Below the pieces are notes generated by a model that worked only from the letters and a program-made list of their open reading frames with translations, was not told where the DNA came from and searched no databases. From assembly GCF_018327685.1 (NCBI RefSeq), contig NZ_BNEL01000001.1:5643501-5707500 (forward strand): a stretch of DNA of 64,000 nt, given 5' to 3'. Both the position numbers and the translations under genes were made by a program. Of this stretch, positions 53,142-60,838 are shown one piece after another (position 1 is the first letter of the stretch; the number at the start of each line of letters is the position of its first letter). The DNA comes from Streptomyces sp. TS71-3. GTDB lineage: Bacteria; Actinomycetota; Actinomycetes; Streptomycetales; Streptomycetaceae.

Positions 53142-54004
53142 CAGGCCACCACCGCGACCGGGCGGATGGGGGAGCCGGTGCCGCCGACGATCCTGAGCGG
53201 GGCGACGACGAAGAGGAACGCGTGCCGGCCCGTGGCGGCCAGGTCCTCCAGCGCGAGGTGCTCCATGATGTAGACGCCGTGGTCGACCAGCAGCAGCCGG
53301 TGGACCGGCAGGACGCTGTGGCCGGCGCCCGGCGGTATCTGCTCGCAGGCGGTGGTGTCGGAGCCGACAGCCCGGACGCCGCGTGCCACGAGCCAGCTTC
53401 CCGCGTCCTCGGTGATGCCGGGCACCCCGGACTCCTTGCCGAGATAGGCGGCCGGGTCGCCGAAGTTCCTCGCCCAGCCGGTGCGGACGAGCGCGACGTC
53501 ACCAGGCCGGGGCTCCGCGCCGCCCTGCTCGGCGGCGCGCTCCAGGTCGGCGGCGGTGACGCCGTACCCTCCGGGCAGGGTGTCGACGCCGTGGCCGGCG
53601 GCGGCGTCGAGGAGGACCCCGCGGGTGACCATGGCGGGGGTCTGCTCGGCGCCGTGCTGCGAGAACGCCCCGCCGGTCTGCGCCTCGGCGGCGTCGATCC
53701 CGCCGTGCAGCATGCCGTTGTGGCTGACGTGGGAGAGCGCGTCGATGTGGGTGCCGACGTGGCCCCCGGTGACGATCACCTCGTTGGCGGCGGAGCCGCC
53801 GTCCGGGCGGACCATGTCGCCGTGCCGGCGGGCCAGCGTCATGCGGAAGCCGGGGTGGTTGGGCGAGCACGGCATCCCGGTGAACAGCGGCTGTCCCAGC
53901 TCGACGATGTGCGGGTCCGCCGGCAGAGCGTCCAGCAGGGGATTGGCCGACCGCTGGTACGGCTGGGATGGCTGCGATGCCTGGGGTGGCTGGGATGAGG
54001 TCAT
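53141..54004 (-). CDS. Cyclase family (kynurenine formamidase-like) metal hydrolase
   Basis: 287 residues. The metal site motif H-X3-H-X-D is His82, His86, Asp88 (G-H-V-G-T-H-I-D), with His92 following (S-H-V-S-H). This fold hydrolyses amides and cyclic amides or lactones, for example kynurenine formamidase and isatin hydrolase. In this locus it could open or trim an amide intermediate. The first 25 residues are Ser/Gln/Pro-rich. Confidence 0.83.
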   Translation of the reverse strand: MTSSQPPQASQPSQPYQRSANPLLDALPADPHIVELGQPLFTGMPCSPNHPGFRMTLARRHGDMVRPDGGSAANEVIVTGGHVGTHIDALSHVSHNGMLHGGIDAAEAQTGGAFSQHGAEQTPAMVTRGVLLDAAAGHGVDTLPGGYGVTAADLERAAEQGGAEPRPGDVALVRTGWARNFGDPAAYLGKESGVPGITEDAGSWLVARGVRAVGSDTTACEQIPPGAGHSVLPVHRLLLVDHGVYIMEHLALEDLAATGRHAFLFVVAPLRIVGGTGSPIRPVAVVA

Positions 54005-54202
54005 GGCCTGCCTTGCGTGGAGAGTGGTGGAGGAGCGGTACGCGTCCGCTGCTCGGTGGTGTTCCGGTGTTCGCGGGGGTGGGCCCGTGGGGTCGGGGTG
54101 GGGGCCCGTGGGGTCGGAGTGGGGCCCGTGGGGTTGGGGTGGGGCACGTGGGGTCGGAGTGGGGCCCGTGGGGTCGGGGTGGGCCCGCGTGGCCGCGGGC
54201 GT
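54005..54202. repeat. 20-bp tandem repeat in the gap upstream of the cyclase gene
   Basis: Five near-identical 20-21 bp units (CCCGTGGGGTCGGGGTGGGG type) occupy 54084-54184. The G-rich strand could form G-quadruplex-like structures. The array separates the CoA-lyase stop from the cyclase start on the minus strand. Confidence 0.75.
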
Positions 54203-55075
54203 TCAGCCCGCGCGGTCAAGCACCCATCGGGCGCGGGCCACGACCGCCGGATCGATCAGGCGGCCGCGGTCGTCGAGCCACGCGGCGCTGCCGGCCTCCT
54301 GGGCCCGGCGGAGGGAGTCGACCAGCCGGCGCGCTTCCTCGACCTCCTCGGAGCGGGGGGTGAAGACCGCGTTCACGACGGGCACCTGCTTGGGGTGGAC
54401 GACGGATCGGCCGAAGAAGCCCTGGGCACTCGCGCGTTCGGTGGTGGCGGCGAGTCCGTCGAGGTCCGTCACGTCCGTCCACACGCTCTGTACCGGGCTC
54501 GGGAGCCCGGCCGCGCGTGCCGCGTTCACGATGCGTGCGCGCGCCCAGTCGAGCGCCTCGTCGCCGTGCACCCGGAGGTCGGCGCTGAGATCGGCCTCGC
54601 CGAGCGAGAGGAACGTCACCTGCGCCGCCGCAGTGGCGAGTTCGAAGGCGCGCTCGACCGCGAGCGCCGTCTCGAAGAGCAGGTGCAGGGGTGCGTCCAC
54701 ATGGCGCAGCACGGTCGCGACGTCCTCGGGGCTCTCGCACTTGGGGAGCCGCAGACCCTGCACGGGGGCGCCGGCGAGGGCCGCCAGGTCGGCCTTCCCG
54801 TAGGGGAGTGCGACCTGGTTGACACGGAGCCACAGCGGTTTGGGCCAGTCCTCTCCGACGGCCTTGACGGCGGCCGCGCGCGCCTCGTCCTTGCGGTCGG
54901 GCGGCACGGCGTCCTCCAGGTCGAGGACGACGGCGTCCGCCTCGCCCCGCATCGCCTTGTCGAGGAGGTCGGGGCGGATGGCGGGGACGTACAGCCAGGA
55001 CCGTATGCCGGTGCGGCCGGCGGTGCCGGCGCTGGTCTCGGTGCTGCTGCCGGGGTCCGTCGCGCGGGTGCTCAT
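54203..55075 (-). CDS. HpcH/HpaI or citrate-lyase-beta type CoA ester lyase
   Basis: 290 residues, start 55075. The CitE-like barrel shows S-W-L-Y-V-P-A near the start, D-A-V-V-L-D-L-E-D-A-V, L-R-V-N near 83-86, L-L-F-E-T-A (metal-binding Glu) and a second acidic region L-G-E-A-D-L-S-A-D. Family members cleave malyl-, citramalyl- or related 3-hydroxyacyl-CoA thioesters. Following a CaiB-type transferase (4-base overlap), it fits CoA activation then aldol cleavage. Confidence 0.85.
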   Translation of the reverse strand: MSTRATDPGSSTETSAGTAGRTGIRSWLYVPAIRPDLLDKAMRGEADAVVLDLEDAVPPDRKDEARAAAVKAVGEDWPKPLWLRVNQVALPYGKADLAALAGAPVQGLRLPKCESPEDVATVLRHVDAPLHLLFETALAVERAFELATAAAQVTFLSLGEADLSADLRVHGDEALDWARARIVNAARAAGLPSPVQSVWTDVTDLDGLAATTERASAQGFFGRSVVHPKQVPVVNAVFTPRSEEVEEARRLVDSLRRAQEAGSAAWLDDRGRLIDPAVVARARWVLDRAG

Positions 55076-56289
55076 ACGACGCCCCGCTGCGTGAGGGAGG
55101 CGATCTCGTCCGCGCCGACGCCGTACGCGCCGAGCACCTCCGCGGTGTCGCGGCCCTTGCGGGGACCGGGCCAGCGGACCTGCCCCGGAGTGTCGCTGAG
55201 CCGGAAGGGCACGTTCTGGAATCTGATGGTGCCGAGTTCCTCGTCCTCGACCGAGGTGACCGTCTTGAGGGCCTGGAACTGCGGGTCGGAGAAGATGTCG
55301 CTCATGTCGTAGATCGGTGCCACGGCGGCCTGGGCCTCCTCGAAGGCCGCCATCACCTCGGCGCGGGTGCGCTCGGCGATCCAGGAGCTGACCGCGCCGT
55401 CCAGCTCGTCCGCGTGCCGGGCCCGCTCGGCGCCCGAGGCGAACCACGGCTCGTCGATGTACTCGGGGTGCCCGACCAGGCGCAGCACCCGCTCGGCTAT
55501 GGACTGCGCGCTGGTGGAGACGGCGACCCACGTGCCGTCCTTCGTGCGGTACGTGTTGCGGGGGGCGTTGTTGGCCGACCTGTTGCCGGTCCGCTGCTGG
55601 AGCTCGCCGAGCTGGTCGTAGGCGATGGCCTGCGGTCCGAGCAGCGTGATCATCGGCTCGATGATCGCCAGGTCGAGCACCTGGCCGCGGCCCGTGCGCT
55701 CCCGGGCGTGCAGCGCGGTCATGATGCCGAACGCGGCGGTGAGCGCGGACACGCCGTCGGCCAGTCCGAACGGTGGGAGGGTCGGCGGCCCGTCGGGCTC
55801 GCCCGTGATGGCGGCGAAGCCGCTCATCGCCTCGGCGAGCGTGCCGAAGCCCGGCCGCTTGGCGTAGGGGCCCTGCTGCCCGAACCCGGTGACCCGCGCG
55901 AGGACCAGGCGCGGGTTGGCCTCGGCGAGCGTCTCGTAGCCGAGACCCCAGCGCTCCAGCGTGCCGGGCCGGAAGTTCTCGATGACGACGTCCGCGTCGG
56001 CGGCCATGCGGCGGAAGATGTCCTGGCCCTCGGGACTGCCGAGGTAGAGGGTGATCGCCTTCTTGTTGCGGGAGAGCATCTTCCACCACAGGCCCACCCC
56101 GTCCTTGCTGGCGCCGTGGTGGCGTACCGGATCGCCCTTGGGGTGCTCGACCTTGATGACCTCGGCGCCGAAGTCGGCGAGCAGGGTGGCGGCGAGGGGG
56201 CCCGCGAAGAGCGTGGCGATGTCCAGCACCTTGATGCCGTCGAGGGCCGCTCGGCCGTCCACGTGGGGCCCGGGTGGGGTGTGGGTCAT
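55072..56289 (-). CDS. CaiB/BaiF (class III) CoA transferase
   Basis: 405 residues. The N-terminal motif is K-V-L-D-I-A-T-L-F-A-G-P, then L-A-D-F-G-A-E-V-I-K-V-E-H-P and E-N-F-R-P-G-T-L-E-R-W-G. The region holding the catalytic Asp in many members reads R-P-G-F-G-T-L-A-E-A-M-S-G here, with Gly where Asp is often seen; this occurs in a subgroup whose chemistry is less clear. It should move CoA between carboxylic acids. The gene overlaps both neighbours by four bases. Confidence 0.85.
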   Translation of the reverse strand: MTHTPPGPHVDGRAALDGIKVLDIATLFAGPLAATLLADFGAEVIKVEHPKGDPVRHHGASKDGVGLWWKMLSRNKKAITLYLGSPEGQDIFRRMAADADVVIENFRPGTLERWGLGYETLAEANPRLVLARVTGFGQQGPYAKRPGFGTLAEAMSGFAAITGEPDGPPTLPPFGLADGVSALTAAFGIMTALHARERTGRGQVLDLAIIEPMITLLGPQAIAYDQLGELQQRTGNRSANNAPRNTYRTKDGTWVAVSTSAQSIAERVLRLVGHPEYIDEPWFASGAERARHADELDGAVSSWIAERTRAEVMAAFEEAQAAVAPIYDMSDIFSDPQFQALKTVTSVEDEELGTIRFQNVPFRLSDTPGQVRWPGPRKGRDTAEVLGAYGVGADEIASLTQRGVV

Positions 56290-57116
56290 GGGGGTCCTTC
56301 CGTCATCGCGTGGGAGCCGGCCGTGGGGGAGGCCGCCCGACCGCCGGCGTTGGTGGCCTTCCAGCCGAGCTGGGTGGAGATCTCACGGGCCGCCTCGACC
56401 ACGCGGGGCGCGCAGTCGCGGACGAACTGCGGGGTGAAGCGGGAGCGCGGGCCGCACACGGACACCGAGCCGCGGACGTCGCCGTCGAGGCCGAACACGG
56501 GGGCGGCGACGGAGCCGGCGTCGGCCTGGCGCTCGCCCTGGGAGCTGGCGTATCCGAGCTCCCTGACCGCGGCCAGTTCGGTGCGGAGCGTCTCGGGGTC
56601 GGTGATGGTCCGGTCGGTGAGCACGGCGAGTTCCGCGGTGAGGATCTCCTCGCGCCGCCGCTGCGGCAGGAAGGCGAGGAGGCACTTGCCGGAGCTGCCG
56701 GCGTGCAGGGGGAACCTGCGGCCGAGTTCGACGGTCATCTTCACCTCGTGGGTGCTGACGATCTGGTCGACGTAGGCGCGCCCACCGGGCACGGGGGCCG
56801 TGAGCGTCACCGTCTCCTGCGTCTGGAGCTGGAGCCGCCGAAGTGCTTCGGCGGCGACGGCTCGCAGGTCGAACTCGCGCAGGGCGCGGGCTCCGAGCGC
56901 GGCGGCGGTCGGGCCGAGACGGTACAGGCGCGTCCGCTCGTCGAGGACCACCATGCCGCGGGCGACGAGCGTCTGCAGGATGCGGTGCACCACGGCTTTG
57001 CTGAGGCCGAGTTCGCGTGCGATCCAGGACACCCCGAGGTCGTCGGGTGCGTCGGTGAAGAGCAGGAGCACGTCGATCACTCGCCCTGCGGTCTCGGTTC
57101 CGGGTCGGGTCGTCAT
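56286..57116 (-). CDS. IclR-family transcriptional regulator
   Basis: 276 residues. The winged helix-turn-helix spans about 12-70 (V-S-W-I-A-R-E-L-G-L-S-K-A-V-V-H-R-I-L-Q-T-L) and the effector-binding domain about 90-250 (H-A-G-S-S-G-K-C-L-L-A-F). The gene heads the minus-strand operon and is divergent from the plus-strand operon. Two related operator-like repeats lie in the gap. It is expected to control both operons in response to the pathway substrate or an intermediate. Confidence 0.9.
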   Translation of the reverse strand: MTTRPGTETAGRVIDVLLLFTDAPDDLGVSWIARELGLSKAVVHRILQTLVARGMVVLDERTRLYRLGPTAAALGARALREFDLRAVAAEALRRLQLQTQETVTLTAPVPGGRAYVDQIVSTHEVKMTVELGRRFPLHAGSSGKCLLAFLPQRRREEILTAELAVLTDRTITDPETLRTELAAVRELGYASSQGERQADAGSVAAPVFGLDGDVRGSVSVCGPRSRFTPQFVRDCAPRVVEAAREISTQLGWKATNAGGRAASPTAGSHAMTEGPP

Positions 57117-57178
57117 GGGCCCATTCTCTTCCGCCTCCCTTGGCCGCGATCCGGAGCCTCCCCGAATCGGACGCTTCT

Positions 57179-57208
57179 GCTGTACCGCTCAATGGAACGC
57201 CAGGGAAG
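57179..57208. promoter_or_regulatory. Operator-like repeat A (IclR proximal)
   Basis: A 30-bp sequence identical at 26 positions to repeat B at 57322-57351, in the same orientation. It contains TACCG-N5-TGGAA, a weakened form of the B palindrome. It lies 63 bases upstream of the iclR start. Confidence 0.6.
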
Positions 57209-57321
57209 CATTGACGCCGGGCCCGGTCAAGGGGTGATGCCCAGGAAATATCGGCGTTACATGGATCTTGCCGGGAGGTATTGACGTTCTTTTGCCAGCG
57301 CTGGAATCATCGAGTCCGTTA

Positions 57322-57351
57322 GCTGTTCCGCTGAACGGAACGCTAGGGAAG
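57322..57351. promoter_or_regulatory. Operator-like repeat B (prpD proximal)
   Basis: It contains the perfect palindrome TTCCG-N5-CGGAA at 57326-57340, a common IclR-type operator form. Its right end merges into the ribosome-binding site GGAAGGAGG of the prpD-like gene, so binding here would block transcription or initiation. Confidence 0.65.
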
Positions 57352-57362
57352 GAGGTGGGCAG

Positions 57363-58805
57363 GTGCCCCCCGATCCGCCCGGAGCAGATCCGCACCGGCC
57401 GGGCGACGCCAAGGAAGCAGCCCGGCGCCACACCGCGGACCTCGGGTGCTGGGCCGCCCGGCTCTCCTGGTCCGACGTGCCCGACAGCGTCCGCGAGCGC
57501 CTCTCGCTGGTCCTGCTCGACACCCTGGCCGTGACGCTCGCCGGTGCCCGCACCGAGGGCCAGCGCCGCATCCGGGCCGCCTGGCCCACGCCCCCGGGGG
57601 ACGCCCCCGTGCTCGGCGCGGGTGTCCTGACGCAGGCCGACACCGCCGCATACCTGAATGCGACCGCCCTGGTGTGCAGCGAGCTCGACGAGGGCGGGAA
57701 GTACGCCAAGGGCCACCCCGCGGGGCACGCGTTCCCCGCGATCCTCGCCCTGGCCGCATCGATGGGCTCCCCCGGGGAAGCGACCGCGCGGGCCCTGCTC
57801 GCCGGCTACGAGGTCGCCGCGCGCTTCGGCCGCGCCACCTCGCTCGCTCCCGGCGTCCACCCGCACGGGAACTGGGGGGTGACCGGTGCCGCCGCGGGCT
57901 GCGCGATCCTGCTCGGCCTGCCCGCATCCCAGGTCGCGGCGGCTGTCGACACCGCCGCGGCACTGCCGGTCGCCGGGCACTTCGACTCCGCGCTCGACGG
58001 CCACCGCGCCCGGGACGCCTGGATGGCCGCGGCCGCGGTGAACGGGCTGGCGGCGGCGCGGCTCGCCGCCGCCGGCGTCGTGCGCAACACCGGCACGGCC
58101 GCCCTGTCGCTCGGCCGGCTCCTCGGCGACTTCGACGCGCCGGTGCTCACCGGCGCGCTGGGCGAGGACTGGCAGATCGAGCACAACTACTTCAAGCGGC
58201 ACGCCGCGTGCTCGTACACGCACCCGGCCGCCGACCTCGCCCTGGAACTGCGCGCCCGGCACCTTTCGACCAGGACGGGCGCCCAGGTGGTCGACGCCGT
58301 GACGGAGGTCCGCGTGGACACGCACGCGCTGGCCGCACCGCTGAACCGCACGCGCTGGGACGGCGGCCTGGCCGCGATGTTCTCCATCCCCTACACCGTC
58401 GCCACCGCTCTGCTGGACGGCGCGGTGGCCCCCGGCACGGCGGACGCGACCGAGGCCGACCGGCCCGACATCCACGCCCTGGCCCGCAAGGTCGCGGTCG
58501 CCGAGGACCCGGCACTGACCGCTCGCCTGCCGCGCGAGCGCCCCACCCGCCTGACCGCGGTCCTCGAAGGCGGCCGGCGGGTGGAGCTCCGCGCACCGGG
58601 CCCCGTCGGGGACAGCGACCACCATCCGTTCACACCGCACTCGCTCGCCGCGGTGCTCGCCGATCTGCTGGGCGACGGCGCCCTGGTGGACCGGCTGCGG
58701 CGCACGGCGGACGACCTGCCGGCGGCCGGCGACGTGGGACCGCCGCTGCGAGAGCTCGCCCGCCTCACCACCGGCACGGCAGCGGCACAAGGAGGCATCG
58801 CATGA
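57363..58805 (+). CDS. MmgE/PrpD family protein, copy B
   Basis: 480 residues from GTG 57363 after AAGGAGG. It has the same fold as copy A but is diverged: A-Y-L-N-A-T-A-L-V-C-S-E-L-D-E-G-G-K replaces the H-S-L-D-F-D-D region, followed by G-H-P-A-G-H-A-F-P-A-I-L-A. The E-H-N-Y-F-K-R-H-A-A-C segment replaces K-P-Y-P-C-N. Two unlike PrpD proteins in one locus suggest two steps, for example an epimerisation and a dehydration or decarboxylation. Next gene overlaps (ATGA). Confidence 0.83.
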   Translation: MPPDPPGADPHRPGDAKEAARRHTADLGCWAARLSWSDVPDSVRERLSLVLLDTLAVTLAGARTEGQRRIRAAWPTPPGDAPVLGAGVLTQADTAAYLNATALVCSELDEGGKYAKGHPAGHAFPAILALAASMGSPGEATARALLAGYEVAARFGRATSLAPGVHPHGNWGVTGAAAGCAILLGLPASQVAAAVDTAAALPVAGHFDSALDGHRARDAWMAAAAVNGLAAARLAAAGVVRNTGTAALSLGRLLGDFDAPVLTGALGEDWQIEHNYFKRHAACSYTHPAADLALELRARHLSTRTGAQVVDAVTEVRVDTHALAAPLNRTRWDGGLAAMFSIPYTVATALLDGAVAPGTADATEADRPDIHALARKVAVAEDPALTARLPRERPTRLTAVLEGGRRVELRAPGPVGDSDHHPFTPHSLAAVLADLLGDGALVDRLRRTADDLPAAGDVGPPLRELARLTTGTAAAQGGIA

Positions 58806-59437
58806 GAATCCTCTCCGTCACCCCGATACGGGTGGGCGCCGGCGAACTGGCCCGGCGCCGCGACCGCTACCGGCGCCTGGCGCCGCCCGGCGTGGAACTC
58901 GTCCTTGAGGAGGTGGGCGAGGACGCACCCGAGCAGTTCGCGACCCCCGACGACATCGCCGCCTCGACCGCCTCGGTCACCGCGGCACTGGCCGCGGCCC
59001 CGGACGGGGACCTCGCCTGCCGGATGCCGGACTGCGTGCTCGACCCCGCCGTCCCCGTGGAACCGGACGGCGCGGCGGTCCCGACCGTCGGCATGCTGCG
59101 GCTCAGCGCGGCGCACCTCGTCGCCAGCGGGCGCACCTTCGGCGCCGTCACCCGCAACCACGCCATCGGCGAGGCGCTCGCCCGGCGGGTCGAGGAGTAC
59201 GGGTACGGGCCCTGGTTCGCCGGTGTGATCGTGCTCGACCTCGCCTTCGACGCCATCCCCGACACCGGCCGCTGGAACGGCGCCGTGCGCGCCGCGCTCG
59301 ACGGCTTCGCCGCCCGGGGCGTGACGGCCGTGATCAACGGCTGCTCGGCCGTCGACACCGACGCGCCGCACCCGGTGGAGCTCGTGGACCCGGCCGCGCT
59401 GGCCCTGCGGCTGCTCGCTGCGGGAGCCCGGCCGTGA
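58802..59437 (+). CDS. Asp/Glu racemase superfamily protein
   Basis: 211 residues. It starts M-R-I-L-S-V-T-P-I-R-V, and N-G-C-S-A-V-D near 180 retains a conserved cysteine of this superfamily. The first catalytic Cys region is replaced by D-L-A-C-R-M-P-D-C. The superfamily includes aspartate and hydantoin racemases and maleate cis-trans isomerase. With a hydantoinase-like amidohydrolase in the same operon, hydantoin- or carbamoyl-type racemisation, or maleate-type isomerisation, are both possible. Confidence 0.65.
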   Translation: MRILSVTPIRVGAGELARRRDRYRRLAPPGVELVLEEVGEDAPEQFATPDDIAASTASVTAALAAAPDGDLACRMPDCVLDPAVPVEPDGAAVPTVGMLRLSAAHLVASGRTFGAVTRNHAIGEALARRVEEYGYGPWFAGVIVLDLAFDAIPDTGRWNGAVRAALDGFAARGVTAVINGCSAVDTDAPHPVELVDPAALALRLLAAGARP

Positions 59438-60822
59438 CCGGGCAGGCGGAGGACTTCGCCGTCGACCTGGTGGTGGCGGGAGCCGGCGGCGGCCTCGCCG
59501 GGGCGCTCAGGGCGGCCGAGCTCGGCCTCAGCGTGCTCGTCGTGGACCCCGACGAGCAGTTCCTGCGCGGCAACAACACCTCGATGTCCACCGCGATGAT
59601 CCCCGGCGCGGGCTCGCGCTGGCAGCGCGCCGCCGGGGTCGAGGACGGCCCCGCCCGCTTCCTCGCCGACATCACCGCGAAGACCCACGGCACGGCCGAC
59701 CCGGCGCTCGCGGCCGCCCTGGCCAGGGTCAGCGCGCCGCTGGTGGAGTGGCTGGCCGACGCGGTGGACGTGCCGCTGCACCTGGTGCGCGACTTCAGCT
59801 ATCCGGGCCACAGCGCCGACCGGCTGCACACCGTCGAGGGGCGCCACGGATCGGCCCTCCTGCGCCACCTGCACGAACGGGCCCGGCGCTCCCCCTCGAT
59901 CGACCTGCTGGTCCCCGCGCGCCTCGTGGACGTCGAGCGGGGCGCGGAGGGCGGGGTCACCGGCGCGGTCGTCGAGTACCCGGGCGGCCGCCGGGAGGCC
60001 ATCGCCACCCGGGCCGTGCTGCTGGCGACCAACGGGTACGGCGCGAACCGCGAGCTGGTGGCGGAGAACATACCGGACATCTCGGCCGCCGATTACCATG
60101 GCGGTCAGTTCTCCACCGGAGACGGCCTGGCGATCGGGCTGCGGCACGGCGCGCGGTCCGCCTTCATGGACGCCTACCAGGGCCATGCGGCCCTCGCGCG
60201 CCGCTCGCGGACGCTGGTGGGCTGGGCCACGATCATGCACGGCGCGATCATGGTCGACGAGGGTGGCGAGCGGTTCGGGGACGAGACCACCGGCTACTCG
60301 GAGTACGCGGCGGCACTCGCCGCCCGTCCCGGTGCGCACGGCTGGATCGTCCTGGACCGCCGCATCCACGACCTGTGCCTGTCGTTCGCCGACTTCCGCC
60401 AGACCGTGGAGGCGGGGGCGGTGGTGTGGGCGGAGGATCCCGCCGCGCTGGCGGAGCGCGTCGGCTGTGACGCGAAGGCGCTCGCGGAGTCGGTGTCGGA
60501 ACAGGTAGCCCTGGCCACCGGGGCGGCCGGGGGAGACCGGTTCGGCAGGACCTTCCTCGAGGAGCCGTTGCAGGGGCCGTTCGCGGCCGTCGAGGTGATC
60601 CCCGCCCTGTTCCACACCCAGGGCGGCCTCGTGGTCGACGGCGAGGCCCGCGTCCTCGGCGGGGACGGGGTGCCGATCCGCGGCCTCTTCGCCTCGGGCG
60701 GGGCGGCGCACGGCATCTCCGGACGGGGCGCCGACGGGTATCTGGCGGGCAACGGCCTGCTTCCGGCACTCGGACTCGCCTGGCAGGCGGCCACCGCCCT
60801 GTCCGGCACCACTGCACACTGA
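59434..60822 (+). CDS. FAD-dependent oxidoreductase, fumarate-reductase flavoprotein type
   Basis: 462 residues, GTG start overlapping the previous stop (GTGA). The FAD site is G-A-G-G-G-L-A-G-A at 16-24, followed by V-V-D-P. The C-terminal F-A-S-G-G-A-A-H-G-I-S-G-R-G-A-D-G-Y-L-A-type G-rich segment is characteristic of the fumarate reductase / ketosteroid dehydrogenase group. N-N-T-S-M-S-T-A-M-I-P-G lies in the substrate region. It probably introduces or removes an activated C=C bond. Confidence 0.83.
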   Translation: MTGQAEDFAVDLVVAGAGGGLAGALRAAELGLSVLVVDPDEQFLRGNNTSMSTAMIPGAGSRWQRAAGVEDGPARFLADITAKTHGTADPALAAALARVSAPLVEWLADAVDVPLHLVRDFSYPGHSADRLHTVEGRHGSALLRHLHERARRSPSIDLLVPARLVDVERGAEGGVTGAVVEYPGGRREAIATRAVLLATNGYGANRELVAENIPDISAADYHGGQFSTGDGLAIGLRHGARSAFMDAYQGHAALARRSRTLVGWATIMHGAIMVDEGGERFGDETTGYSEYAAALAARPGAHGWIVLDRRIHDLCLSFADFRQTVEAGAVVWAEDPAALAERVGCDAKALAESVSEQVALATGAAGGDRFGRTFLEEPLQGPFAAVEVIPALFHTQGGLVVDGEARVLGGDGVPIRGLFASGGAAHGISGRGADGYLAGNGLLPALGLAWQAATALSGTTAH

Positions 60823-60838
60823 GAGAGGCACAGGCACC

